Below are positions 1 to 5,267 of a stretch of DNA of 5,267 nt, one piece after another; position 1 is the first letter of the stretch, and every line of letters begins with the position of its first letter. The notes under the pieces were generated by a model, which saw only the letters and a program-made list of their open reading frames with translations, had not been told where the DNA came from and made no database searches. The stretch is from assembly GCF_937997465.1 (NCBI RefSeq), contig NZ_CALKTQ010000180.1, positions 1 through 5,267 on the forward strand, given 5' to 3'. The position numbers were made by a program, and so were the translations under genes. Origin of the DNA: an uncultured Campylobacter sp. (GTDB lineage: Bacteria; Campylobacterota; Campylobacteria; Campylobacterales; Campylobacteraceae).

Positions 1-515
1 TCAAAAGCCATCACAACGTAGGCGGCCTGCCTAAAGATATGAAATTTGAACTGATCGAGCCTCTGCGCGAAATTTTTAAGGACGAAGTGCGCCAGCTGGG
101 ACTCGAACTAGGTCTTTCGCGCGAAGTAGTTTTCCGCCATCCGTTCCCGGGTCCAGGCCTTGCGATCCGCATAATGGGCGAGGTAAATACGCCGAGCCTC
201 GAGCTACTGCGCAAAGCCGACGTGATCCTGCGCGACGAGCTAAAATCAAGCGGCTGGTACAACAAAACGTGGCAGGCGTTTTGCGTGCTGCTAAACGTGC
301 ACTCCGTCGGCGTCATGGGCGATAACCGCACCTATGAAAACGCCGTGTGCGTGCGCGTGGTGGACGCTAGCGACGGTATGACGGCTAGCTTCTCGCGCTT
401 GCCGTACGATCTGCTAGAAAATGTCTCTCGCCGCATCATAAACGAAGTAGACGGCATCAACCGCGTAGTTTACGACATCTCGAGCAAACCGCCTGCGACG
501 ATAGAGTGGGAGTAA
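1..515 (+). CDS. guaA: GMP synthase (glutamine-hydrolysing), C-terminal part, 5' truncated by window edge
   Basis: This is the last 170 codons of GMP synthase, the cytosolic enzyme that converts XMP, ATP and glutamine to GMP in purine synthesis. The open frame runs in from the left edge; the first full codon is at 3, so the internal ATG at 39 is not the start. The visible part begins with KSHHNVGGLP, the conserved substrate-lid segment. It continues with PLREIFKDEVR, the FPGPGLAIR motif and a closing PPATIEWE, all hallmarks of the GuaA C-terminal dimerisation domain; the C-terminus is intact. The N-terminal amidotransferase and the ATP-pyrophosphatase P-loop lie outside the window. Composition is GC-rich, in sharp contrast to the AT-rich gene that starts 23 nt after the stop. 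No terminator hairpin is visible after the stop, so read-through into the next gene is possible. Identification is very secure. Confidence 0.97.
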   Translation, partial: KSHHNVGGLPKDMKFELIEPLREIFKDEVRQLGLELGLSREVVFRHPFPGPGLAIRIMGEVNTPSLELLRKADVILRDELKSSGWYNKTWQAFCVLLNVHSVGVMGDNRTYENAVCVRVVDASDGMTASFSRLPYDLLENVSRRIINEVDGINRVVYDISSKPPATIEWE

Positions 516-538
516 ATTATTTTTTAGTATTTACAAAC

Positions 539-1468
539 ATGAATAAAATTAAAATTAGTGAGAAATTTAATATTAACAATGAGGTAACGGTTTTTAATGG
601 TGATTGTTTAAAGCTGTTGCAAAAAATACCTAATGAATTTTGTGACTTAATTATTACTTCTCCACCATACTGTATGGGAAAGGCCTATGAAAATATTCAC
701 GATGATATTGAAACATTTAAAAACCAGCAGATAACAATTTTTAATGATATTTATCGTGTATTAAAAGTCGGTGGTAGTTTGTGCTGGCAAATTGGGTATC
801 ATGTAAATAAATTTGAGCTTATCCCATTAGATTTTTATATTTATCAAATCTTTGTAGAAAATAGTAAAAAATGCAAACATCCGCTAGTTTTAAGAAATAG
901 AATAATTTGGACATTTGGACACGGTCTAAATAGTTCAAGACGTTTTAGCGGGAGACATGAGACTATATTGTGGTTTACGAAAGGAAAAGAGTATAGTTTT
1001 AATTTAGATTGTATTCGTATTCCACAAAAATATCCAGGAAAACGTTACTATAAAGGAAAAAATAAGGGAAAATTTAGTGGAAATCCATTAGGCAAAAATC
1101 CATCTGATGTTTGGGATATACCTAATGTCAAGGCTAATCATGTTGAAAAGACTGAGCATCCTTGTCAGTTTCCAATAGCAATACCACAAAGACTAATTAA
1201 GGCGTTAACTCCAACAAATGGAATAGTATTTGACCCTTTTATGGGCTCTGGAACTTCAGGGGTAGCTTCCATATTGGAAAATAGAAAATTTATAGGGTCT
1301 GAAATACAAAAAGAATATTTTAATATTGCTAAAAATCGTATTAAAGATGCTATCAATGGAGTGGCTAAAGTTAGAGAGGATGTCCCTGTAATGAAACCAG
1401 ATAAAAATAGTTTGGTTGCCAAGTTGCCGGAGGAATTTAGTATAATCAGAGGAGAGGTTGCAAAATGA
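539..1468 (+). CDS. Beta-class site-specific DNA methyltransferase (N4-cytosine or N6-adenine)
   Basis: This 309-residue protein is predicted to transfer a methyl group from S-adenosylmethionine to an exocyclic amino group of cytosine or adenine in a specific DNA site. Catalytic motif IV is DLIITSPPY (residues 36-44). A motif VIII-like RHETILWFTKG lies at 139-149. A basic, Gly/Lys-rich stretch at about 160-190 is probably target recognition. NPSDVWDIPNVKANH (187-201) leads into the motif X region EKTEHPCQFP (203-212), and SAM-binding motif I is FDPFMGSGTSG (231-241). The order IV-VIII-X-I marks the beta class (N6_N4_Mtase family). SPPY favours N4-cytosine but does not exclude N6-adenine. The ATG at 539 is chosen because motif IV is then preceded by a normal-length N-terminus. 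A GTG at 506 would overlap guaA, and neither start has a clear Shine-Dalgarno. A TAGTAT (525-530) is a weak -10 candidate that would give an almost leaderless mRNA; otherwise the gene depends on guaA transcription. The stop overlaps the next start. All key motifs look intact. Confidence 0.93.
   Translation: MNKIKISEKFNINNEVTVFNGDCLKLLQKIPNEFCDLIITSPPYCMGKAYENIHDDIETFKNQQITIFNDIYRVLKVGGSLCWQIGYHVNKFELIPLDFYIYQIFVENSKKCKHPLVLRNRIIWTFGHGLNSSRRFSGRHETILWFTKGKEYSFNLDCIRIPQKYPGKRYYKGKNKGKFSGNPLGKNPSDVWDIPNVKANHVEKTEHPCQFPIAIPQRLIKALTPTNGIVFDPFMGSGTSGVASILENRKFIGSEIQKEYFNIAKNRIKDAINGVAKVREDVPVMKPDKNSLVAKLPEEFSIIRGEVAK
1450..1457 (+). promoter_or_regulatory. Strong Shine-Dalgarno for the DGQHR gene
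   Basis: AGGAGAGG inside the 3' end of the methyltransferase gene lies 7 nt before the ATG at 1465. It is the best ribosome-binding site in the cassette. It fixes the start of the DGQHR gene at the 4-nt ATGA overlap, pointing to coupled translation of the two proteins. Confidence 0.75.
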
Positions 1469-3219
1469 CTAAAGAAGTAAAACAAAAAGTTAATAAACAA
1501 AAGAAAATTTTGTCAGAACGAGAAAAACTAGAAAAAGTAGACAAAACAAAAAAGATTAAATTTAGAAATAAAATAAAGTATATTTTTAATATGGCTGGCT
1601 TCACCTATATAAATACAGAAAATCAGCATATAAAGATAGGAGACAGAATAATTGAGATAGATTTTGTTCTTTTGTATAAAAATATAATGTTGATATGTGA
1701 AGATACAATGACTAAAACTGATAATATAAAAGATCATGCAAGAAATAAAAAAGAAGCTTTTGATGAAATAGATAAAAATTTCTCAAGTTTTTATAAATGG
1801 CTATACGATAAATTCTCAGACTATCAAGATATCATATCAGAATGTGATCTAGATTTACGTGAAGTAAAATTTTTATATTTTTCCAAAGAAGAGCTTAATT
1901 TTACTGAGAGTGATTATAGATTGTTCCAGAAATTAAAATTTGTAGAGCCTAGTGTTTTGACCTATTTTTATAAGATGGCAAAATGTATTAAAAGATCAAT
2001 TAAATATGAGATTTTTAAATTTTTAGACTTGACTAATAAAAATATTGGTATTGACCAAACAGAAAGTAGCAAAAAAATATCGGCAACCATAATTAGTCCA
2101 GAGTATACTACTGGAATTAATAATAAGGTAAAAAAGGTATCCTTTATGATGTCTGCGGATATGCTAATTAAAAACTCATATGTGTTAAGGAAAGATAACT
2201 GGGAGGACTCTAGTTTACTATATCAACGCTTAATTCAAGAACAAAAAATTAAAGATATAAGAAAATTTCTACTAAAGAAAAAAGAGGCGTTTTATAATAA
2301 TATAATAGTGGCCTTACCAGATGATGTTGAATTTCATAGTCCTAAAGAAAATAAGGTAATTGATCTTGAGAACATTGGCAAGGAGCACCTTGTATGCAAT
2401 ATGACCATTCCTGATCGCATGAATAGCATTTGTGTTATTGATGGACAGCATAGAATATATGCTCATCATGAAGGAGGAGAAAACGATAAAGACGAGACCA
2501 AGATGTCCGAAATAAGAAAGAAACTTCATCTTTTAGTAACTGGACTTATTTTTCCAAAAGGAATGTCTGATATAGAAAAGATAAAAATACAAAGTGAAAT
2601 TTTTTTAGATATTAATTTTAATGCAAAATCAGTTAGTCCAGATGTTTTACTTCATATAAGAATGGTTAAAGACCCAATATCTGATCTTGGATTGGCAAGA
2701 TCAATAATAGAAAAACTTAATAAGGAACAGATATTTTTAAATAAGTTTGAGATGTCATTATTAGATAATGGAAAAATTAAAATAGCATCAATAATTAAAT
2801 ATGCTTTACGTTATCTAATAACCATTACTCCTGGTGAAAAGAAAAATTTATATTCATTCTGGAAGGGAGATAAGAATGCATTGCAAAATATGAATGATAA
2901 CGCATTGGAAGAATATAAGAATTTTTGCAAAGAAAATATTGTAACATACTTTAAAGCTATTAAAAAAAATTTTAAAAAAGAATGGGATGATATAGATTCT
3001 AAACTACTATCCGTCATATCTTTGAACGGTTTTATTATTGCATACAATAAACTTATAAATATGGAAGGAATTTGTAATTTTGATCACTATGACAATCTTT
3101 TCTCAAAACTGAAAATCGACTTTTCAAAAAATAGGTTTCCCTATACATCTAGCCAATATGCAAAATTTTCTGAAGAAATCTTAGATCAAATAAAAAATAC
3201 ACATACACCAGATATTTAG
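1465..3219 (+). CDS. DGQHR-motif (DndB/ParB-like) protein with N-terminal nuclease-like domain
   Basis: A 584-residue, very Lys/Ile/Asn-rich soluble protein with no signal peptide or membrane segment. A basic leader (1-35) precedes a region at about 36-105 with the pattern of a PD-(D/E)XK core: GDRIIEIDF (D66), a hydrophobic strand, then LICEDT (E79), followed by a Lys/His helix KDHARNKK (89-96). Thr81 stands where the catalytic Lys is expected. The middle part resembles DGQHR-family proteins: VLRKD, YQRLIQEQKIKDI (253-265), YNNIIVALP (277-285), the signature VIDGQHRIYAH (324-334), and FLDINFNAKSVSPDVLLHI (380-398). The remainder is predicted helical. In DndB this motif belongs to a DNA-binding regulator of phosphorothioation with ATP-linked activity, but no dnd modification genes are present here. 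Coupling to the methyltransferase suggests a restriction partner or a regulator of modification. The DGQHR family call is firm; the nuclease reading is inference. Confidence 0.85.
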   Translation: MTKEVKQKVNKQKKILSEREKLEKVDKTKKIKFRNKIKYIFNMAGFTYINTENQHIKIGDRIIEIDFVLLYKNIMLICEDTMTKTDNIKDHARNKKEAFDEIDKNFSSFYKWLYDKFSDYQDIISECDLDLREVKFLYFSKEELNFTESDYRLFQKLKFVEPSVLTYFYKMAKCIKRSIKYEIFKFLDLTNKNIGIDQTESSKKISATIISPEYTTGINNKVKKVSFMMSADMLIKNSYVLRKDNWEDSSLLYQRLIQEQKIKDIRKFLLKKKEAFYNNIIVALPDDVEFHSPKENKVIDLENIGKEHLVCNMTIPDRMNSICVIDGQHRIYAHHEGGENDKDETKMSEIRKKLHLLVTGLIFPKGMSDIEKIKIQSEIFLDINFNAKSVSPDVLLHIRMVKDPISDLGLARSIIEKLNKEQIFLNKFEMSLLDNGKIKIASIIKYALRYLITITPGEKKNLYSFWKGDKNALQNMNDNALEEYKNFCKENIVTYFKAIKKNFKKEWDDIDSKLLSVISLNGFIIAYNKLINMEGICNFDHYDNLFSKLKIDFSKNRFPYTSSQYAKFSEEILDQIKNTHTPDI

Positions 3220-3405
3220 GCAAATGGCACTATATTTAAGTAGATTAATATGTGCATTTTAAATAGAATTTGCTAATGGAAATTGAGCAAGAGAGTAGAC
3301 TTACTGTAATTTAAAGGGTTAAAAATTTTTAAGTGATCAAGCAAATACCGTTATATTTGATATAAAAAGATAACCCCTATCAACAAAACCTAAAACTATT
3401 TTCGC
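3220..3405. other. AT-rich spacer after the cassette, no gene seen
   Basis: No open frame of useful length occurs here. A weak nested inverted repeat directly follows the DGQHR stop: GCAAAT (3220-3225) and GCAC (3227-3230) face GTGC (3252-3255) and ATTTGC (3268-3273). The loop is long and there is no clean T-tract, so it is not a convincing terminator. A distant pair GGGTTA (3316-3321) and TAACCC (3371-3376) is also weak. The right border of the acquired DNA probably falls in or near this spacer. Confidence 0.4.
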
Positions 3406-3411
3406 TACAAT
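3406..3411 (+). promoter_or_regulatory. Putative -10 element upstream of the 63-residue ORF
   Basis: TACAAT, preceded by TTTTCGC, lies 30 nt before the ATG at 3441. It matches the TATAAT consensus at five of six positions and sits in an AT-rich run. Campylobacter sigma-70 promoters typically rely on a good -10 region and lack a conserved -35, and no -35 is seen here. Transcription would begin near 3418, giving a short leader that contains the ribosome-binding site. Confidence 0.45.
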
Positions 3412-3428
3412 GCCTTGTAAATTTTATG

Positions 3429-3434
3429 AAAGGG
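3429..3434 (+). promoter_or_regulatory. Shine-Dalgarno choosing the start of the 63-residue ORF
   Basis: AAAGGG is separated by 6 nt from the ATG at 3441, favouring that codon over the in-frame ATG at 3426. The upstream ATG has no purine-rich sequence before it. Confidence 0.5.
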
Positions 3435-3440
3435 CGAAAA

Positions 3441-3632
3441 ATGAGTAAAATTTACAATCTAAACGCCGACACGAAAGTGATCGCCAAAAGTGTCGTTAGC
3501 AAGAGAATTTTTGATTGCGAGAATGCTCACGTCGACGTGTTCGCCTTTAACGATGCCAAGTGCAAGATCTTATTAGCGCGAGACAAAAGTATCGGTAAGA
3601 GACGCCAGATAAATACGGCGCAATTACTTTAA
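3441..3632 (+). CDS. Small hypothetical protein, 63 residues
   Basis: The protein is not recognised. It starts MSKIYNLNADTKVIAKS and ends KSIGKRRQINTAQLL. It is soluble-looking, has no signal peptide, membrane helix or known motif, and carries a basic patch DKSIGKRR near the C-terminus and two Cys in the middle. Support for a real gene comes from a promoter-like TACAAT, a reasonably spaced AAAGGG, and base composition closer to the chromosomal genes than to the cassette upstream. It is a lone gene between the cassette and the 3' end of trpF, which faces it. It could also be the surviving N-terminal piece of a longer gene, because the following 364 nt look like decayed non-coding DNA. Confidence 0.5.
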   Translation: MSKIYNLNADTKVIAKSVVSKRIFDCENAHVDVFAFNDAKCKILLARDKSIGKRRQINTAQLL

Positions 3633-3745
3633 ATTTAAAAATATGCTGCCTAAAAAATCTGCGTGGTATAGAAATTAACCACCTATTAGTACATAGCCAT
3701 AAATTAATTAAAGAGAATAAATCACTTAAGCGATCGAAATTTGTG

Positions 3746-3883
3746 CGGATAAATTTGTCTGAAAAGCATAGATTCAAGTGGTGATTTATCAGTACCGAGC
3801 ACCACGCAAATAGCGTAAATTTAAAAGTAATAAATTGCGCTGCGTTCTTTGCGCGCAAACAAAAAGAACGACGGATAAATTTG
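3746..3883. repeat. 12-nt direct repeat, two copies
   Basis: CGGATAAATTTG occurs at 3746-3757 and again at 3872-3883, start-to-start distance 126 nt, with an extra shared GA a few bases after each copy. Two copies of an AT-rich dodecamer in this genome type may be chance, since AAATTT words are common here. Confidence 0.35.
3843..3870. repeat. Perfect 8-bp inverted repeat with nested palindrome
   Basis: CGTTCTTT (3843-3850) is matched exactly by AAAGAACG (3863-3870) across a 12-nt loop. The overlapping TTTGCGCGCAAA (3848-3859) is a separate perfect 12-nt palindrome, so two alternative folds are possible. The site lies between convergent genes. It lacks a T-tract on either side, so factor-independent termination is not well supported; a protein-binding site or RNA structure is equally possible. 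Confidence 0.5.
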
Positions 3884-3962
3884 AACAGAATGATACATAG
3901 TCGCATGCGGTGAGATAATCTTATTTTATTCTCGGCTGTCTACGATGCGCGTATCAGCAAGG

Positions 3963-3979
3963 CGGTATGTGCTATACCG
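3963..3979 (-). terminator. Small hairpin just past the trpF stop, weak terminator candidate
   Basis: CGGTAT and ATACCG form a 6-bp stem with a 5-nt loop, 17 nt downstream of the trpF stop on the minus strand. No run of T follows, so it could be a processing or 3'-end-protecting hairpin rather than an intrinsic terminator. Confidence 0.25.
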
Positions 3980-3996
3980 GCAAGGTCGCAGCGAGT

Positions 3997-5267
3997 TCAG
4001 TCTGCCGCGCCGTCCGCGCTTTCGATTGTTCGCAAAATTTCGCTTATCTTTTGCGGATCTTTGATGCCTCGCGCATCCTCCACGCAGCTGTTTAGATCGA
4101 TAGCGTAGGGGCTCAGCGCGAGCGCTTCAAGTATATTTTGCGCACCGATACCGCCTGCGAGAATAAAAGAGATCGCGCCGCCTTTGGAAGCGGTGCTACA
4201 CTTATCCGCGCTATCATCCTTTGCGGCACCTAACTTGCCTACTTCGCCGCCGTCATTCGCAATATTTGGCGCGCCCGCCTCATAGTCGTTTGCGCCGCAA
4301 TGATCGGAGCCCTCCTTCGCGGGCTCTATATTGTTTGACTGAGTAGCAGTACACGCACTGGCTCCGCACTCCTCGCTATTCTTTGCATCGCAGCCATAAT
4401 TTTCTATTGCAGGTTTTGCCTCGCTTGATCGGGCGACATCACGCACAATTCTGCTGGCCTCGTCGTCATTAGCGGCACGGTGATTGTCGCTTTCTATGGG
4501 CTTTGTGCCGCTGTTTCCGACACACTCTGCGTAAAATTTTTCCTCGCCGAGATTCTCACAGATTGCATTGCGCTCAAAATCGTCTCTTGCGTCGTCTGTG
4601 CTTTGCATTGTGTTGCCCGCGCAGTTTTTTTCATCGCTCGTTGCGCCGTCTCGTCCTTGGTAGCCAAGCCCAGCGCGTCGCAGCAGATCCCAGTCGAAGC
4701 TCACGCCGTTACCGCCCAAGCTCACTCCTTTGGCATCGAATAAGATCCGATCGAAGCTCAAGCCCTCAAGCGGCGGCATTTCAGCGCCGATGCTTAGCAC
4801 CTGCCACGCCTCTACGCCCGCCGCGTTGAGGTGCGCTTTGAAATCCGCGCTTATGCGTCCGTAAATCTGAGCGCAGTCTAGCTTGCAAGCCTCGCAAATT
4901 TTTAAAATTTGCTCCTCGTTTAGAGCTTCCGTATCTAAAATTTCAGAATTTAAATCTTTTACCGAGACGGACACAGCGCAGTTTGCGTTTAAATTTACGC
5001 TCAAATCGTCGCGCTGCTTTTCGCAGAATTCCGCGGCTTCGTAAAATTCTACGCCGCCGCTCTTGCTCGCGTAAATTTTATCTTTGCAAATTTTATCGCC
5101 GCGAGTTTTGTCGCTCAAATTTTTGCAGGCGGCGACGCTGTGTTTTTCAGAGCTCAAAGCAAAAACTCCGACGCACTTTGCGCCGTTTTCATGCGCGATG
5201 CGTGCAATCTCGCGCGCTGTATCTATACTCACGCGGCGCTTGGAGCTTGATACGAATATCACGCCTA
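3997..5267 (-). CDS. trpF: Phosphoribosylanthranilate isomerase with large insertions, start beyond window
   Basis: TrpF performs the Amadori isomerisation of phosphoribosylanthranilate to CdRP, the third step of tryptophan synthesis, in the cytosol. The frame enters from the right edge. The GTG at 5260-5262 is internal: the preceding codon continues GVIFVSSSKRRVS, the family's GFxF...SxR strand. Counting from that codon, recognisable parts are GAKCVGVFA (27-35), DCAQIYG (129-135, usual QLHG), FDRILFDAK (170-178, with the catalytic-acid Asp176), GGNGVSFDWDLL (183-194), FILAGGIGAQN (366-376) and AIDLNSCVEDARGIKD (387-402, usual SSGVE..G.KD). The N-terminal KICG with the general-base Cys lies outside. 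TrpF is usually about 200 residues. Here 422 are visible, because of hydrophilic insertions at about 38-112 and 200-362. The frame stays open and the barrel motifs survive, so the enzyme is probably active. The stop is followed by no further gene on this strand. Confidence 0.88.
   Translation of the reverse strand, partial: GVIFVSSSKRRVSIDTAREIARIAHENGAKCVGVFALSSEKHSVAACKNLSDKTRGDKICKDKIYASKSGGVEFYEAAEFCEKQRDDLSVNLNANCAVSVSVKDLNSEILDTEALNEEQILKICEACKLDCAQIYGRISADFKAHLNAAGVEAWQVLSIGAEMPPLEGLSFDRILFDAKGVSLGGNGVSFDWDLLRRAGLGYQGRDGATSDEKNCAGNTMQSTDDARDDFERNAICENLGEEKFYAECVGNSGTKPIESDNHRAANDDEASRIVRDVARSSEAKPAIENYGCDAKNSEECGASACTATQSNNIEPAKEGSDHCGANDYEAGAPNIANDGGEVGKLGAAKDDSADKCSTASKGGAISFILAGGIGAQNILEALALSPYAIDLNSCVEDARGIKDPQKISEILRTIESADGAAD
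4177..4665 (-). other. About 160-residue low-complexity insertion within TrpF
   Basis: This segment separates the FDWDLL strand-helix from FILAGGI, which in ordinary TrpF are joined by a few residues. It is rich in Ala, Asn, Asp, Glu, Ser and Gly, contains eight Cys, and has almost no hydrophobic runs, so it is probably disordered. It includes a degenerate internal repeat: SDNHRAANDDEAS (coded by 4453-4491) against SDHCGANDYEAG (4273-4308). This suggests growth by duplication rather than insertion of a known domain. The insertion lies in a loop before a phosphate-binding strand, on the catalytic face of the barrel. That placement follows from the TrpF fold. Confidence 0.7.

Larger units (their letters stand above)
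516..3219 (+). other. Probable horizontally acquired AT-rich DNA modification cassette downstream of guaA
   Basis: From the guaA stop codon the sequence changes abruptly from GC-rich to AT-rich, and it stays so through two same-strand genes with overlapping ends: a DNA methyltransferase and a DGQHR-motif protein. Sequence typical of the flanking chromosome resumes with the small ORF at 3441. The 3' end of guaA is a known insertion site for genomic islands in several bacterial groups, which fits this position. No integrase, transposase, tRNA or flanking direct repeat of the guaA end could be found, so the transfer mechanism is unknown. The right boundary is uncertain and could lie anywhere from 3220 to about 3400. 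Acquisition by transfer is inferred from composition and gene content. Confidence 0.6.
3633..3996. other. 364-nt gene-free region between two convergent genes
   Basis: No frame with a plausible start, ribosome-binding site and protein-like composition was found on either strand. The long minus-strand frame through 3547-3906 is Phe/Leu/Arg/Cys-rich, unlike a folded protein, and runs antisense into the small ORF. The region contains short inverted repeats: GTGGT/ACCAC at 3663-3682, GTGGTG/CACCAC at 3778-3805, CGTTCTTT/AAAGAACG at 3843-3870 and CGGTAT/ATACCG at 3963-3979. It also has a 12-nt direct repeat, CGGATAAATTTG, at 3746-3757 and 3872-3883. None is followed by a T-tract, so no classical terminator can be named. 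It may be decayed coding DNA or may encode an unrecognised RNA. Confidence 0.45.

Noticed and set aside
506..538. Upstream GTG start for the methyltransferase, overlapping guaA by 10 nt
   Set aside because: It adds 11 residues with no family resemblance and has no ribosome-binding site. The ATG at 539 gives a normal N-terminus ahead of motif IV.
2962..2979. A8 and A6 runs in the DGQHR gene as a phase-variation switch
   Set aside because: Short A runs are expected in such AT-rich sequence. Campylobacter phase variation mostly uses long G/C tracts, none of which occur here.
1465..3219. A complete Dnd phosphorothioation system
   Set aside because: Only the DGQHR motif is shared. No cysteine desulfurase, DndC, DndD or DndE gene is in the window, and the partner is a methyltransferase.
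516..3440. Direct repeat of the guaA 3' end marking a right attachment site
   Set aside because: I looked for a second copy of the last bases of guaA (around GATAGAGTGGGAG) downstream and found only poor partial matches, such as near 3290. No att pair can be supported.
3547..3906. Minus-strand open frame of 119 codons
   Set aside because: Composition is skewed to Phe, Leu, Arg and Cys, there is no ribosome-binding site or known motif, and it runs antisense into the small ORF.
3911..3919. TGAGATAAT as an extended -10 promoter on the plus strand
   Set aside because: It resembles the consensus, but nothing coding lies downstream on that strand before the antisense trpF, so it is probably chance in an AT-rich patch.
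4480..4829. Plus-strand open frames opposite trpF
   Set aside because: They are antisense shadows of the GC-rich trpF coding sequence, with Cys/Arg/Ser-rich translations and no recognisable domain.
5260..5262. GTG as the true start of trpF
   Set aside because: The frame stays open to the window edge, and the residues at this point belong to an internal strand of the TrpF barrel. The N-terminal KICG region must lie upstream.

Overview
The window looks like the chromosome of a Campylobacterota species, most likely a Campylobacter of the higher-GC oral type (C. rectus / showae / gracilis-like). This rests on the mix of GC-rich coding sequence with frequent AAATTT words at both ends, and on the form of the two recognisable housekeeping proteins, GuaA and TrpF. 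The species itself cannot be named from sequence reading alone.

Layout. Positions 1-515 (+) hold the 3' third of guaA (GMP synthase), GC-rich by eye. Immediately after its stop, base composition drops to strongly AT-rich (about 25-35% GC by eye). There follows a two-gene cassette on the same strand: a beta-class site-specific DNA methyltransferase (539-1468), overlapping by 4 nt (ATGA) a 584-residue protein (1465-3219). That protein has a DGQHR motif, as in the DndB / ParB-like family, and an N-terminal stretch resembling a PD-(D/E)XK nuclease core with an altered third motif. A short AT-rich spacer (3220-3440) carries a promoter-like sequence for an unidentified 63-residue ORF (3441-3632). 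A 364-nt stretch without a convincing gene (3633-3996) has small repeats. The right end (3997-5267, minus strand) is trpF, phosphoribosylanthranilate isomerase, with its start beyond the window. This TrpF is about twice the usual length because of two hydrophilic insertions in the barrel loops, the larger about 160 residues.

How it fits together. guaA (purine nucleotide synthesis) and trpF (tryptophan synthesis) are ordinary core genes. The pair between them is best read as an acquired DNA modification module: the methyltransferase marks host DNA, and the translationally coupled DGQHR protein is either the matching nuclease or a DndB-like DNA-binding or regulatory partner. No separate restriction endonuclease, integrase, transposase or dnd sulfur-modification gene is visible. 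The most interesting items are the compact methyltransferase + nuclease-like/DGQHR fusion, and the expanded TrpF.
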